This document shows, one piece after another, positions 32,405-40,633 of a stretch of 64,000 nucleotides of DNA; the first letter of the stretch is position 1; each line of letters begins with the position of its first letter. The notes beneath the pieces are model-generated. The model had not been told where the DNA came from. It was given only the letters and a program-made list of their open reading frames with translations, and ran no database searches. Origin of the DNA: Actinospineispora acaciae DSM 45401 (GTDB lineage Bacteria > Actinomycetota > Actinomycetes > Mycobacteriales > Pseudonocardiaceae); contig NZ_JIAI01000001.1 of assembly GCF_000620785.1 (NCBI RefSeq), positions 1,178,001 through 1,242,000 on the forward strand, written 5' to 3'. A program made the translations under genes and the position numbers.

Positions 32405-32992
32405 TTAGAGGCGCACGACCTCGACCGCCACGTCCCGGGGGCTTCCGTCGCCGCCGTTGGTGGGATACACGTCGTCCGGGCACGAGGACAGGCCGACGAG
32501 CAGGTCCATCTCGGCGCGGAGTTCGACGTGGTCACCGGGCCGTGACACCGGGCGTTCGTACTCGATCCGCCCTCGGTCGTCGAGGCGGGCGACCATGAAC
32601 AGGTTCCAGGGCTGTGGCACGAACGGCAGCGGGCGGTTCAGCGACTCCTCCAGGTTCGCGGTGCAGCTTCGGTGCGCGGGGTCGGCTCCCAGGTGCGCGT
32701 ACATGGCGGGGCTGCAGGCCGCGATCAGCGTGTCGTGCAGGCCGGGTGAGGTGTCGGCGGTGAACGTGAGCGCCGCGCGGTACCTGTTCGTCACCAACCG
32801 GTCTCCGGGGGCGAAGTACACCCGTTGTAGCAGCTCACGGCAGTGCCCCATGGAGAGGTGCTCGTCGCCGCCGGCGCGGGCGAACGCCCAGAGGTCGACG
32901 ACCTGGCCGCCGTGGGTGTTGACCACGCGCAGCACCTGACCCTTCGCCAGCGGCACCGCCAGGCCGCCACCGGCCGGAACGATGTGTCTCAC
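32405..32992 (-). CDS. DUF1989 (urea-carboxylase/aminomethyltransferase-associated) protein
   Basis: 195 residues. Family marks are VPAGGGLAVPLAKGQVLRVV, NTHGGQVVDLWAF, HTR-like MGHCRELLQRVYFAPGD, and the cysteine-containing HRSCTANL and SSCPDDVYPTNGG. DUF1989 proteins accompany urea carboxylase and amine-degradation genes. Their activity is not well defined, but a metal-binding cupin-like role in nitrogen metabolism has been suggested. It is the last gene of the LacI-controlled operon, 4 nt after the APC permease gene, which fits uptake and breakdown of a nitrogen compound. Confidence 0.8.
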   Translation of the reverse strand: MRHIVPAGGGLAVPLAKGQVLRVVNTHGGQVVDLWAFARAGGDEHLSMGHCRELLQRVYFAPGDRLVTNRYRAALTFTADTSPGLHDTLIAACSPAMYAHLGADPAHRSCTANLEESLNRPLPFVPQPWNLFMVARLDDRGRIEYERPVSRPGDHVELRAEMDLLVGLSSCPDDVYPTNGGDGSPRDVAVEVVRL

Positions 32993-32996
32993 GGGA

Positions 32997-34388
32997 TCAC
33001 CTCCGTCCGGCGCGCAGCGCGCCGTATGCGAACGCCAGGGGCAACGGCAGCAGGAGCAGCACGTTGACCAGCGGCCCGGCCTGTGTGAGCAGCTCGAAGT
33101 TGCGCAGGATGAGGACGACGACGGCGGCGAGGGCGAGCCCGGAGGCCGTCGGCGCGACCAGGCCCTGGAGCGGGTGCACCAGCCCGCGCCGGCGGCGGAA
33201 GTAGGCGACGACGGCCAGCGAGCACACGGCCTGCAGCGCGATGACGCCGACGATCCCGATGCCGTTGAGCCAGAGGAACGTCTGCTCGTAGGGTTTCAGC
33301 CCCGCCGCGCTGAGCACGGCGACCACGAGGGCCGTCAACACGGTCTGGGCCAGGCTGGCGTTCGCGGGACCGCCCTTCCCGGCCCGTGCCCGCCCCAACC
33401 AGGACGGCAGCAGGCCCGACCTGCCGAGCACGAACAGGTACCGCGCCGAGGCGTTGTGGAAGGCGAGCGTGCAGGCCAGCGCGCTGACCACGATCAGGAC
33501 GTGCATGGCGTCGGTGGCCGGCGTCCCGACCCAGCGGCTCATCGCGGTGAAGAACATCCCGGTGGGGTCGGCGACCGCCTCCGCGAGCGCCCGTTCCGGG
33601 CCGAACGCCATGAGCACCGACCAGACGATGAGTGCGTAGAAGACCGCCATGAAGCCGACCGCCGCGAACGTGGCGCGCCGCACCGTCCGAACCGGGTCGC
33701 GGGCCTCCTCGCTGTAGATGGCGGTGGACTCGAAGCCGAGGAACGCCCCGAACGACAGCACGAACAGCGCGCCGGTGCCCGGCCCGACAAGCTGGGACGG
33801 CTCGAAGCTGAGCGCGCTCAGCCCCTCGGCCCCACCCTGGACGATCACCGGAACGGCGAGCACCAGGAGGACCAGCACCTCCAGGACGAGGAACACGCCG
33901 AGCACCTTCGCGCTCAGCGAGATCCGGTTGTACCCGAGGAACCCGACGACGACCAGGGCGACGGCGGCGCACCAGTACCACGCGACGTCGACATGGAGCA
34001 TGTCCGCGAGCGTGGCCTGGGCGAACACCCCGACCGCGGGGAGGAAGCCGATGGCTATCGCGTTGTAGGAGACCACCGCGACTACCGCCGCGCCGGCGCC
34101 CATCCTCCGGTTGAGCCCGACGCCGATGTAGGCGTAGAACGCCCCCGCGTCGGGCACCTGCCGGCTCATCGCGGTGAAGCCGACGGCGAAGATCACGAAC
34201 ACCAGCCCGGCGACCAGGTAGCCGGCCGGGGCGCCGATGCCGCCGAACTGGATGGCCAGCGGCGCGACGCCGGACATCACCGACAGCGGCGCCGCCGCGG
34301 CCACCACGAAGAAGACCAGGTCCCACATGCCGATGGAACCGCGTCGGAGTCGCGTTGTCGGGGTCTGATCCACATCGCTGGGGGTCAT
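32997..34388 (-). CDS. APC-superfamily amino acid/amine permease
   Basis: 463 residues from ATG 34388. After a polar start it shows RRGSIGMWDLVFFVVAAAAP, then AGAFYAYIGVGLNRRMGAGA, FGAFLGFESTAIYSEEARDP (helix 6 region) and AFHNASARYLFVLGRSGLLP. These are typical of the amino acid/polyamine/urea-linked permeases. About 12 helices are present. It lies between the amidohydrolase and DUF1989 genes with gaps of 16 and 4 nt, so the three form an operon. The substrate is likely an amide or amine that the amidohydrolase can open. Confidence 0.87.
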   Translation of the reverse strand: MTPSDVDQTPTTRLRRGSIGMWDLVFFVVAAAAPLSVMSGVAPLAIQFGGIGAPAGYLVAGLVFVIFAVGFTAMSRQVPDAGAFYAYIGVGLNRRMGAGAAVVAVVSYNAIAIGFLPAVGVFAQATLADMLHVDVAWYWCAAVALVVVGFLGYNRISLSAKVLGVFLVLEVLVLLVLAVPVIVQGGAEGLSALSFEPSQLVGPGTGALFVLSFGAFLGFESTAIYSEEARDPVRTVRRATFAAVGFMAVFYALIVWSVLMAFGPERALAEAVADPTGMFFTAMSRWVGTPATDAMHVLIVVSALACTLAFHNASARYLFVLGRSGLLPSWLGRARAGKGGPANASLAQTVLTALVVAVLSAAGLKPYEQTFLWLNGIGIVGVIALQAVCSLAVVAYFRRRRGLVHPLQGLVAPTASGLALAAVVVLILRNFELLTQAGPLVNVLLLLPLPLAFAYGALRAGRR

Positions 34389-34404
34389 CTCGCACCTCGG
34401 TTTC

Positions 34405-36033
34405 TCAGTCGCTGTGGTGGACGACCTCGCCGTCCACAACGGTCAGCCGGACCGGTAGGTCGACCAGCTCGTCCGCGCCGGTCAGTACCGGGTCGGCGGC
34501 GAAGCCGGTGAGGTCGGCGCGGTGGCCGACGACGATGCGGCCGAGCCGGGTCTCCCCCGCCGCGGCGGCTGCGGCCGTCGTGTAGCCGTGCAGCGCCTGC
34601 AGCCCGGTGAGCCGCTGTTCGGGTTCGAGGACCGGTGCGTCCGGCACACCGGGCGGGCGCCGCAGGCGGGCCCACGCCATGCCGAGACGGGGGTCGAAGG
34701 GGGCGACCGGCCAGTCGGAGCCGAGCGCGATCCGCGCGCCGGCCGCGAGCATCTCGCCGAGCCGGAACCCTCGGGTGACCTGGTGCGGGTGCAGCCGCGA
34801 GGTCCAGGGGTCGCGGCCGTCGGCCGCTCGGTAGCGCAGGTAGACCGGCTGCATCGACAGCGCCAGGCCGTCGGCCGCGAGCCGCTCGATGTCGTCGTCG
34901 GCGACGATCTCAAGGTGCTCGATGCGATGCGGTGCTCGGTCTCGGTCCGGGCTGCCGACCGGGGCGGCCTCGTAGGCGTCCAGGGCGGCCCGCACCGCCC
35001 GGTCGCCGATGGCGTGCGAGGCGCATGCGATCCCGGCCGAGGCGAACCTCCCGACCACCTCGCGGTAGCGCGCCGGGTCGGGCCAGAACGAGGCGCGGCC
35101 GCCGCCGCAACAGTCCCGCTCGGCCAGCCAGGCCGTCCCGGTCTCCACCACGCCGTCGACGAACAGCTTCACCATGCCGCAGCGCCAGCGCCTGCCGTGC
35201 TCGCGCGACAGGTCCACGGCGCGGGCGATGTCCTCGTCGCTGGCCGCCGGTTCCTGCCACAGGGCCACGACCAGCCTGCTGGACAGCTCGCCGGACCGTT
35301 CCAGCTCGCGCAGCAGCCGCAGCGTCGACTCCGTGCCGTCCATCACGTGCGCGCCGGTCAGGCCGGCGCGGGCGAAGTCGCGCAGCACCCGCGCCACGCG
35401 CCGGGCGGGCGGATCCTCGCCCGGCTCGCCGGCCACCGCCAGGACGGGCCGGTAGGCGCTCGGTTCGCGCAGCTCGCCGGTGAGCCCGCCGTCCCGGGAC
35501 ACCGCTGTCGAGGCGTCGCCGAAGTCCCGGGGCGCGTCCAGCCCGGCCAGCGCGAGCGCCCTCGGCGTGGCCACGGCGGTGTGCAGGTCGTAACAGAGCA
35601 GCAGCGCGGGGCGCCCGGCCACGGCGCGGTCGATGGCCTCGTTGTCGATCGGCCGGCCGCCGAACACCTCGTAGCGCAGGTTGCGGCCCCGGACCCACTC
35701 GTCGGGGCCGAGGCGCCGCGCGTGCGCGCCCAGCGCGGCCACCAGCTCGGCCATGTCCGTGATCTCGCCCAGGTCCACCCCGACGGCCAGCTCCGCGCCC
35801 CAGACCGGGTGCGCGTGCGCGTCGATCAGGCCAGGGACGAGGCACATGCCGCGCCCGTCGAGCACCTCGGTGCCCCGGCCGATCTGGGCACGGACCTCCG
35901 CCCGGTCCCCGACCGCCGTGATCCGGCCCCGCCGCGCGGCCAGCGCCTCGGCGGCCGGCAGCGACGGATCGAGGGTCCGGATCCGTGCACCCAGCACGAC
36001 CAGGTCCGCGGGGCCGCCAAGGTTCCAGGACAT
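34405..36033 (-). CDS. YtcJ-type amidohydrolase
   Basis: 542 residues. Motifs in order are GMCLVPGLIDAHAHPVWGAE (HxH), GMVKLFVDGVVETGTAWLAE (Lys ligand), IACASHAIGDRAV (metal His), HRIEHLEIV (metal His) and ALGSDWPVAPFDP (metal Asp). The length and the K-L-F-x-D-G segment are those of YtcJ-like hydrolases, whose known substrates are N-acyl or cyclic amides. It is the first gene of the operon and starts 16 bp from the LacI-type operator. The combination with an amine permease and DUF1989 suggests use of an amide nitrogen source. Confidence 0.85.
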   Translation of the reverse strand: MSWNLGGPADLVVLGARIRTLDPSLPAAEALAARRGRITAVGDRAEVRAQIGRGTEVLDGRGMCLVPGLIDAHAHPVWGAELAVGVDLGEITDMAELVAALGAHARRLGPDEWVRGRNLRYEVFGGRPIDNEAIDRAVAGRPALLLCYDLHTAVATPRALALAGLDAPRDFGDASTAVSRDGGLTGELREPSAYRPVLAVAGEPGEDPPARRVARVLRDFARAGLTGAHVMDGTESTLRLLRELERSGELSSRLVVALWQEPAASDEDIARAVDLSREHGRRWRCGMVKLFVDGVVETGTAWLAERDCCGGGRASFWPDPARYREVVGRFASAGIACASHAIGDRAVRAALDAYEAAPVGSPDRDRAPHRIEHLEIVADDDIERLAADGLALSMQPVYLRYRAADGRDPWTSRLHPHQVTRGFRLGEMLAAGARIALGSDWPVAPFDPRLGMAWARLRRPPGVPDAPVLEPEQRLTGLQALHGYTTAAAAAAGETRLGRIVVGHRADLTGFAADPVLTGADELVDLPVRLTVVDGEVVHHSD

Positions 36034-36048
36034 GGCGACGGACTGTAA

Positions 36049-36064
36049 CCCAAAACGTTTTGGG
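36049..36064. promoter_or_regulatory. LacI-type operator between amidohydrolase operon and lacI-like gene
   Basis: cccaaaacgttttggg is a perfect 16-bp palindrome with the central CG typical of LacI-family sites. It lies 16 bp before the amidohydrolase ATG and 28 bp before the lacI-like ATG, so it can repress both divergent units. Confidence 0.8.
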
Positions 36065-36091
36065 CGTCCATCGAACGACTAGGGTTCGGCC

Positions 36092-37111
36092 ATGGCTGCC
36101 CAGCGCGTCACGATCCGGGAGGTCGCCAACGAGGCGGGCGTCTCGATCACCACGGTGTCGCACGCGCTCAACGACAAGGGCGAGGTCGACCCGGCGACCC
36201 GGCGGCGCGTGGTCGACGTCGCCGAGCGGCTGGGCTACCGGGCCAGCGCGGCGGCGCGCGCCCTGCGCGGCGGCCGCTCCGGGACGATCACGCTGATGGT
36301 GCCGGCGACCGGTTCGGACCCGGCGGACATCGAGATGCTGAGCCTCGACTACTACATGCGCCTGGCGATCGGCGCCGCGCAGCGCGCATTCCTGGCCGGC
36401 TGCTCGCTGTTGTTGGCGCCCCGGCCGACAAACTTGCGTGAGCTTCGCCAGCTCAATACCGACGGAGCCATCATCTGCGATCCCGGGCGGGCGGACCCGA
36501 GGGTCGACGCATTTGCCGAATGGGGAGTACCGGTCGTTACTGTTGAGCGGGACCAGGGCCGGCCGGACGCGGGCTGGTTCGTCGCCGGCGACAATCGCAA
36601 CGACACCGGGCGGCTGCTCGACCACCTCGCGGCGGCCGGCGCGGAAAGGATCGCGCTGCTCGCGCCGGAGCCGGACTGGGCGTGGGCGGCCGAGGCCACC
36701 GACGCCTACTCGGAGTGGGCGTCCCGGCGCGGTCGTGACGTGATCGTCGAGCAGACGAGCATGAGCGACCTCGAGCGCAGCGCGCACGACCGGGCCAGCG
36801 CGCTGCTGCGGAGCCCGCGTCGACCCGACGCGATCCTCGCCCTGGCCGAGCACCAGGCCGCCGCCGCGGCCAGGGCCGCCCGCGAGCTGGGCGTCCGGGT
36901 GCCCGGGGAGCTGCTCATCGCCAGCGGCGTCGACAGCCACCCGTTGGTACAGCACGACCCGCCGATCACCGCGCTGGACCTGCGTCCGGAGCTGCGCGGC
37001 GGCGCGGCGGCGGAGCTGCTGCTCGCCCGGGTGGAGGGCGATCGCACGGCGTCGACCAGGGTCATCCCTGGCGAGCTGATCGTCAGGGCGAGCACGACCC
37101 GGCGGGCGTAG
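36092..37111 (+). CDS. LacI-family transcriptional regulator
   Basis: 339 residues. The helix-turn-helix and hinge are VTIREVANEAGVSITTVSHA, LNDKGEVDPATRRRVVDVAE, RLGYRASAAARALRGGR. A type I periplasmic-binding fold follows (TDGAIICDPGRADPRVDAFA, VVTVERDQG, then DSHPLVQHDPPITALDLRPE). It shares a promoter region with the divergent amidohydrolase-permease-DUF1989 operon, where the 16-bp palindrome lies. The inducer is probably the nitrogen compound handled by that operon rather than a sugar. Confidence 0.9.
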   Translation: MAAQRVTIREVANEAGVSITTVSHALNDKGEVDPATRRRVVDVAERLGYRASAAARALRGGRSGTITLMVPATGSDPADIEMLSLDYYMRLAIGAAQRAFLAGCSLLLAPRPTNLRELRQLNTDGAIICDPGRADPRVDAFAEWGVPVVTVERDQGRPDAGWFVAGDNRNDTGRLLDHLAAAGAERIALLAPEPDWAWAAEATDAYSEWASRRGRDVIVEQTSMSDLERSAHDRASALLRSPRRPDAILALAEHQAAAAARAARELGVRVPGELLIASGVDSHPLVQHDPPITALDLRPELRGGAAAELLLARVEGDRTASTRVIPGELIVRASTTRRA

Positions 37112-37208
37112 CGGCGGGCATCCCCCCGAGGTCGGCCGGCCGACGAGCGTGGACGACGATGCTGTGTGGCTCCTGTGGCCGGTATGGGCAGTCGTGAAGA
37201 GAGGCAAG

Positions 37209-38189
37209 ATGGTCGCCGCGGGTACGAACGTCGACGCACTCCTGGAGATCGGTGCACTGCTCGGCTCGTCCGCCGCCGAGGAACCCGGCGCCCCGGACGA
37301 GGTGCTGAGGCTGATCCACCGTGTCGTGCCGTACGCGGCGGCGAGCCTGTCGGTGTTCGACCCGGTCGAGGGCGGCCACCGGACGATCGCGCGCGCCGGC
37401 TACAGCGACCGGGTGGTGGACCACCTGGACACGTGGTTCATTGCCAACGACGCCGCCTACCATTACATGCGTACCGTGAACCAGACTCCGCTTCGCTGGT
37501 CCGACGCGCCTTTCGAGTATCGCTACATGTATTCCGCGCGGGAGGTGTTTCTCCCGGACGGATACCGCGAGGGCGTGACGATCTGCATGCACACCCGTGG
37601 CGACCACCGTTATACGGGGAACCTGCATCTGAGCACGGACGAGGCGAGGTTCCCGGGTGACATCACGGACATGGTCCGGTTGCAGAAACTGCTCGGTGGC
37701 TTCGGCGACCTGCTGCGCCCGGCGTTGCGCGCGTTGCTCGCGGCGGGCGCGGGCGTACACGCCGCGATCGTGACCGAGGACGCGTCGGTGACCCCCGTCG
37801 CCGGCCGGGACCCCGGGCCGCACCTTGAGCCAGGACGGGCGCTGGTCACGGCCGTCGCGAACGCCGTGCGGCGCGGCGAGCTGCCCTCGCGGTTCCGGTG
37901 GGTCGACGGGGAGGGCGGTTGGCACCGGATCGACACGACGACCGTCGGCGGCGGCGTGCTGGTGATCGAGCGGGAGTGCCCGCTTCCGTGCGGGCTCAGC
38001 GCGCGCGAGCTGGACGTCCTCACCGCGCTGTGCGCCGGCCGGTCCAACCCGGAGATCGCGGCGGGTCTGTTCGTGTCGACCAAGACGGTGGCCAAGCACG
38101 TCGAGCACGTCCTGGAGAAGCTCGGATGCACGTCTCGGACCTCGGCGGCCGTGCTGGCGGTGACGCACGGACTCGTCACCCTGGGGTGA
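37209..38189 (+). CDS. LuxR-type regulator with GAF-like sensor region
   Basis: 326 residues from ATG 37209, preceded by gagagg; an in-frame GTG at 37149 is less likely. The C-terminal helix-turn-helix reads GLSARELDVLTALCAGRSNP and EIAAGLFVSTKTVAKHVEHV, then LEKLGCTSRTSA. The N-terminal 180 residues resemble a GAF domain (VPYAAASLSVFDPVEGGHRT, YTGNLHLSTDEARFP), as in a common actinomycete group of orphan LuxR regulators. It may act on the small gene 95 bp downstream. No autoinducer-binding domain is present. Confidence 0.85.
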   Translation: MVAAGTNVDALLEIGALLGSSAAEEPGAPDEVLRLIHRVVPYAAASLSVFDPVEGGHRTIARAGYSDRVVDHLDTWFIANDAAYHYMRTVNQTPLRWSDAPFEYRYMYSAREVFLPDGYREGVTICMHTRGDHRYTGNLHLSTDEARFPGDITDMVRLQKLLGGFGDLLRPALRALLAAGAGVHAAIVTEDASVTPVAGRDPGPHLEPGRALVTAVANAVRRGELPSRFRWVDGEGGWHRIDTTTVGGGVLVIERECPLPCGLSARELDVLTALCAGRSNPEIAAGLFVSTKTVAKHVEHVLEKLGCTSRTSAAVLAVTHGLVTLG

Positions 38190-38284
38190 CGGGATGGGTC
38201 AGATGACGTATTCCCCGTGCCACTTCCGCCTCGCTAGCGTCGTGAGTCACACGTAGTACGTCTCGACTAGGAGCAGAACCCGAG

Positions 38285-38569
38285 TTGTCTGGCACGTCTC
38301 CTAGCGGCGGGACCGCGCATGGAATGGACAGTGAGACCGCGGCCGAGCTAGTGGCCGAGGGCTGGACGCCTCCCGGGCAGGTCCAGGACCTGGTGACGCT
38401 CGATGACGCCGTCGAACTGCTGCGGACGCTGCTGCCCGAGGCCGTCGCCGTGACGGCCGTCGACGACCTGCCGGAGCCGGACGGGCACATCGGCGGCGTG
38501 CGGGTCTGGCTGCGCCGGACCATCGAACGGTTCATCACCGACGCGAACGCCTGCCGGCCGAGGACCTGA
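38285..38569 (+). CDS. Small acidic hypothetical protein
   Basis: 94 residues from TTG 38285, which has aggag 11 nt upstream; an in-frame ATG at 38324 would give 81 residues. It contains ETAAELVAEGWTPPGQVQDL and LDDAVELLRTLLPEAVAVTA, then RVWLRRTIERFITDANA. It is acidic and probably helical, with no membrane segment or known motif. I do not recognise the family. It follows the LuxR gene and converges on the MFS gene with a 7-bp gap. Confidence 0.5.
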   Translation: MSGTSPSGGTAHGMDSETAAELVAEGWTPPGQVQDLVTLDDAVELLRTLLPEAVAVTAVDDLPEPDGHIGGVRVWLRRTIERFITDANACRPRT

Positions 38570-38576
38570 CGCCGGT

Positions 38577-39767
38577 TCACGCCGGGGTCAGCCGGGTCGC
38601 GGCGGGCAGCCGGCGCTCCAGCAGCATGGCGTAGGCGCCGGCCGCGAGCGAGGTTCCCGCCGCGGTCAGGAACACCGCCTCGGGTGCGACACCAAGTAGG
38701 GTCGCGCCCAGCGCCGGCGCGATCGCCAGGCCGACCCACCAGGACAGGCCCATCGCGGCCATGTACCGCCCACGCAGGCCGTCCGGGGCGAGATCGGCGA
38801 CCAGCGGCATCAGGACGGTGGTGTGGCAGCACTCGCCGACGCCCACCGCGATGACGGCGGCGAGCAGCGCGGGGTACGCGCCGACCAGCACGAGCAGGCA
38901 CGCCGCGGCGAACAGCCAGGCCGCCACGGCCATCAGCACGGCCCGCCGGCGGCCCTCGGCGATCCTGGCGATGGGCACCTGGGCCACCGCGACGGTGGCG
39001 GCGTTGGCGAGCAGCAGCAACCCGATCAACTCCGGGCGCAGGCCGAGCTCGGCGCCGGCGAACGGCGGGAGCAGCCAGGTGAAGACACCCCAGCCGACGG
39101 AGATCAGCGCCACGTTGAGCAGCGCGAGCCGGACGAACGCCCGGTCCCGAACGACGACCCGGTACCCGCCGGCGACCGGCTCCGCGCGCGCGTCCGCCGG
39201 GACCACGGCGACCAGGATGCCCGCGAACGCCAGGTAGCTGAGGCTGTTGGCCAGGAACAGGGCCACGAACCCGGGCAGGCCGGTGGCCGCCACCAGCCCC
39301 CCGACACCACCACCGATCCCGATGCCCACGTTGCCGGCGACCCGGGAGACGGCGGTGGCCCGATGCCGCAGCCGCGCCGGGGCGAGCGTGGTCACGAGGG
39401 TCGACTGGCTCGGGTTGAGCGCGCCGTTCCCCGCGCCTGCGACCGCGGCGGCCACGAGCGCGGGCCCTGGCGAGGTGGCCAACGCCAGGCCCGCGTACCC
39501 GGCGGCCAGGGCCACCCCGGCGCCGGAGGCGACCGCACGTGCCCCGAAGCGGTCGATCAGCGGGCCGGCCAGCGGCACGCTCGCGACCGCCACCCCGGTG
39601 ACCAACCCGACGACCACACCGGCGGTCCCCAGGCCGAAGCCGCGACCGTCGTGCAGGTAGATGATCTCGAAAGGGAGCACGGCGCCGTAGCCGAGGTAGT
39701 TCACGAAGATCCCGAGCACCACGCACCACAGCGTGCCGGGCAGTCGCGGTCGGTCCACGCGCCCCAC
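38577..39767 (-). CDS. MFS transporter, drug-efflux type
   Basis: 396 residues from GTG 39767. Twelve helices; GIFVNYLGYGAVLPFEIIYL forms helix 1, loop 2-3 is GPLIDRFGARAVASGAGVAL, and GNGALNPSQSTLVTTLAPAR lies in helix 4 to 5. The counterpart loop is PIARIAEGRRRAVLMA, and ADLAPDGLRGRYMAAMGLSW is the late motif of this group. The MerR gene lies directly upstream on the same strand (25-bp gap), so MerR may control it as a multidrug-efflux pair. Confidence 0.85.
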   Translation of the reverse strand: MGRVDRPRLPGTLWCVVLGIFVNYLGYGAVLPFEIIYLHDGRGFGLGTAGVVVGLVTGVAVASVPLAGPLIDRFGARAVASGAGVALAAGYAGLALATSPGPALVAAAVAGAGNGALNPSQSTLVTTLAPARLRHRATAVSRVAGNVGIGIGGGVGGLVAATGLPGFVALFLANSLSYLAFAGILVAVVPADARAEPVAGGYRVVVRDRAFVRLALLNVALISVGWGVFTWLLPPFAGAELGLRPELIGLLLLANAATVAVAQVPIARIAEGRRRAVLMAVAAWLFAAACLLVLVGAYPALLAAVIAVGVGECCHTTVLMPLVADLAPDGLRGRYMAAMGLSWWVGLAIAPALGATLLGVAPEAVFLTAAGTSLAAGAYAMLLERRLPAATRLTPA

Positions 39768-39792
39768 CGTCGAGCCTCCCGTTACCGGAGGG

Positions 39793-40602
39793 TCAACCGT
39801 TCAGCCGGAACACCGGCCAGCACACCTCGGTCACGTGGCGGGCCTCGTCGTCGGTGTCGAACCCGGACACCAGGTACACCTCGCGGATCGGCCCGGCGAC
39901 ACCGATCTCCCGCTCCGCCACATAGGTTCCCAGCGCGCCGTAGGCCCGGTCGAGGTCGGCCTGGCTGCCCAGGTGCACGGCCACCGCCAGCTCCGCCGAG
40001 GGAATCTCGGTCACGCCGACCCGACCGTCGCCGCCGACCTCACCCGCGACCGGGCGGTAGGCAACCACCTCACCGACCCCCAGCTCGAAATACTCGGCCG
40101 AGAACAACGCGCCCCGAGGCCCGGCGGCCTGATGACCGGCGGCCGTCTCCAGGGCTCGAAACGCCGCGTCCCACCACTCCCCCAGCTCCGCCGCCGACAC
40201 CCGCTCGGCGATCGCCGCGGCACGGATCGGGCCCACCGACCGGTGCTCGACGGCGATCGACGCGGGCGGGCGCTCCAACAGCGAACGCAATGACATGACG
40301 ATCGAGCGTGTCTCGGCGAGCTGTTCGCGCATCCGGCGCAGGTGCGCGGCGATCAGCTTCTGGCGAGCATCCACGTCATCGGTCCGCAACACCTGGCGGA
40401 TCTCCTCCAGCGGCATGCCGAGATCCCGGAACCGGCGGATCACCTGCGCGATCGGCACCTGCCCCGGCCCGTAGAAGCGGTACCCCGACGCGGGGTCGAC
40501 CTCGTCGGGCACCAACACCCCCACGTCGTGGTAGTGCCGCAACGCCTTCACGCTCAGGTGGGTCATCCGGGAGAAGTCACCGATGGACAGCCGAACCCGC
40601 AT
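39793..40602 (-). CDS. MerR-family regulator with GyrI-like effector domain
   Basis: 269 residues. The N-terminal MerR winged helix reads LSIGDFSRMTHLSVKALRHY and HDVGVLVPDEVDPASGYRFY, then a dimerisation helix (QKLIAAHLRRMREQLAETR). From about 120 a GyrI-like SOUL/BmrR-type ligand domain follows (GPIRAAAIAERVSAAELGEW, FDTDDEARHVTEVCWPVF). This is the BmrR/TipAL layout for binding amphipathic drugs. It lies 31 bp after the ABC importer operon and just before the MFS gene on the same strand, which makes an efflux pair likely. Confidence 0.88.
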   Translation of the reverse strand: MRVRLSIGDFSRMTHLSVKALRHYHDVGVLVPDEVDPASGYRFYGPGQVPIAQVIRRFRDLGMPLEEIRQVLRTDDVDARQKLIAAHLRRMREQLAETRSIVMSLRSLLERPPASIAVEHRSVGPIRAAAIAERVSAAELGEWWDAAFRALETAAGHQAAGPRGALFSAEYFELGVGEVVAYRPVAGEVGGDGRVGVTEIPSAELAVAVHLGSQADLDRAYGALGTYVAEREIGVAGPIREVYLVSGFDTDDEARHVTEVCWPVFRLNG

Positions 40603-40633
40603 GCCGCGGATTCTCGACCCTCGGCGTGGCGGC

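Noticed and set aside
36049-36064. Palindrome as a transcription terminator
   Set aside because: It lies between two divergent starts, not after any gene, so an operator role is the only sensible one.
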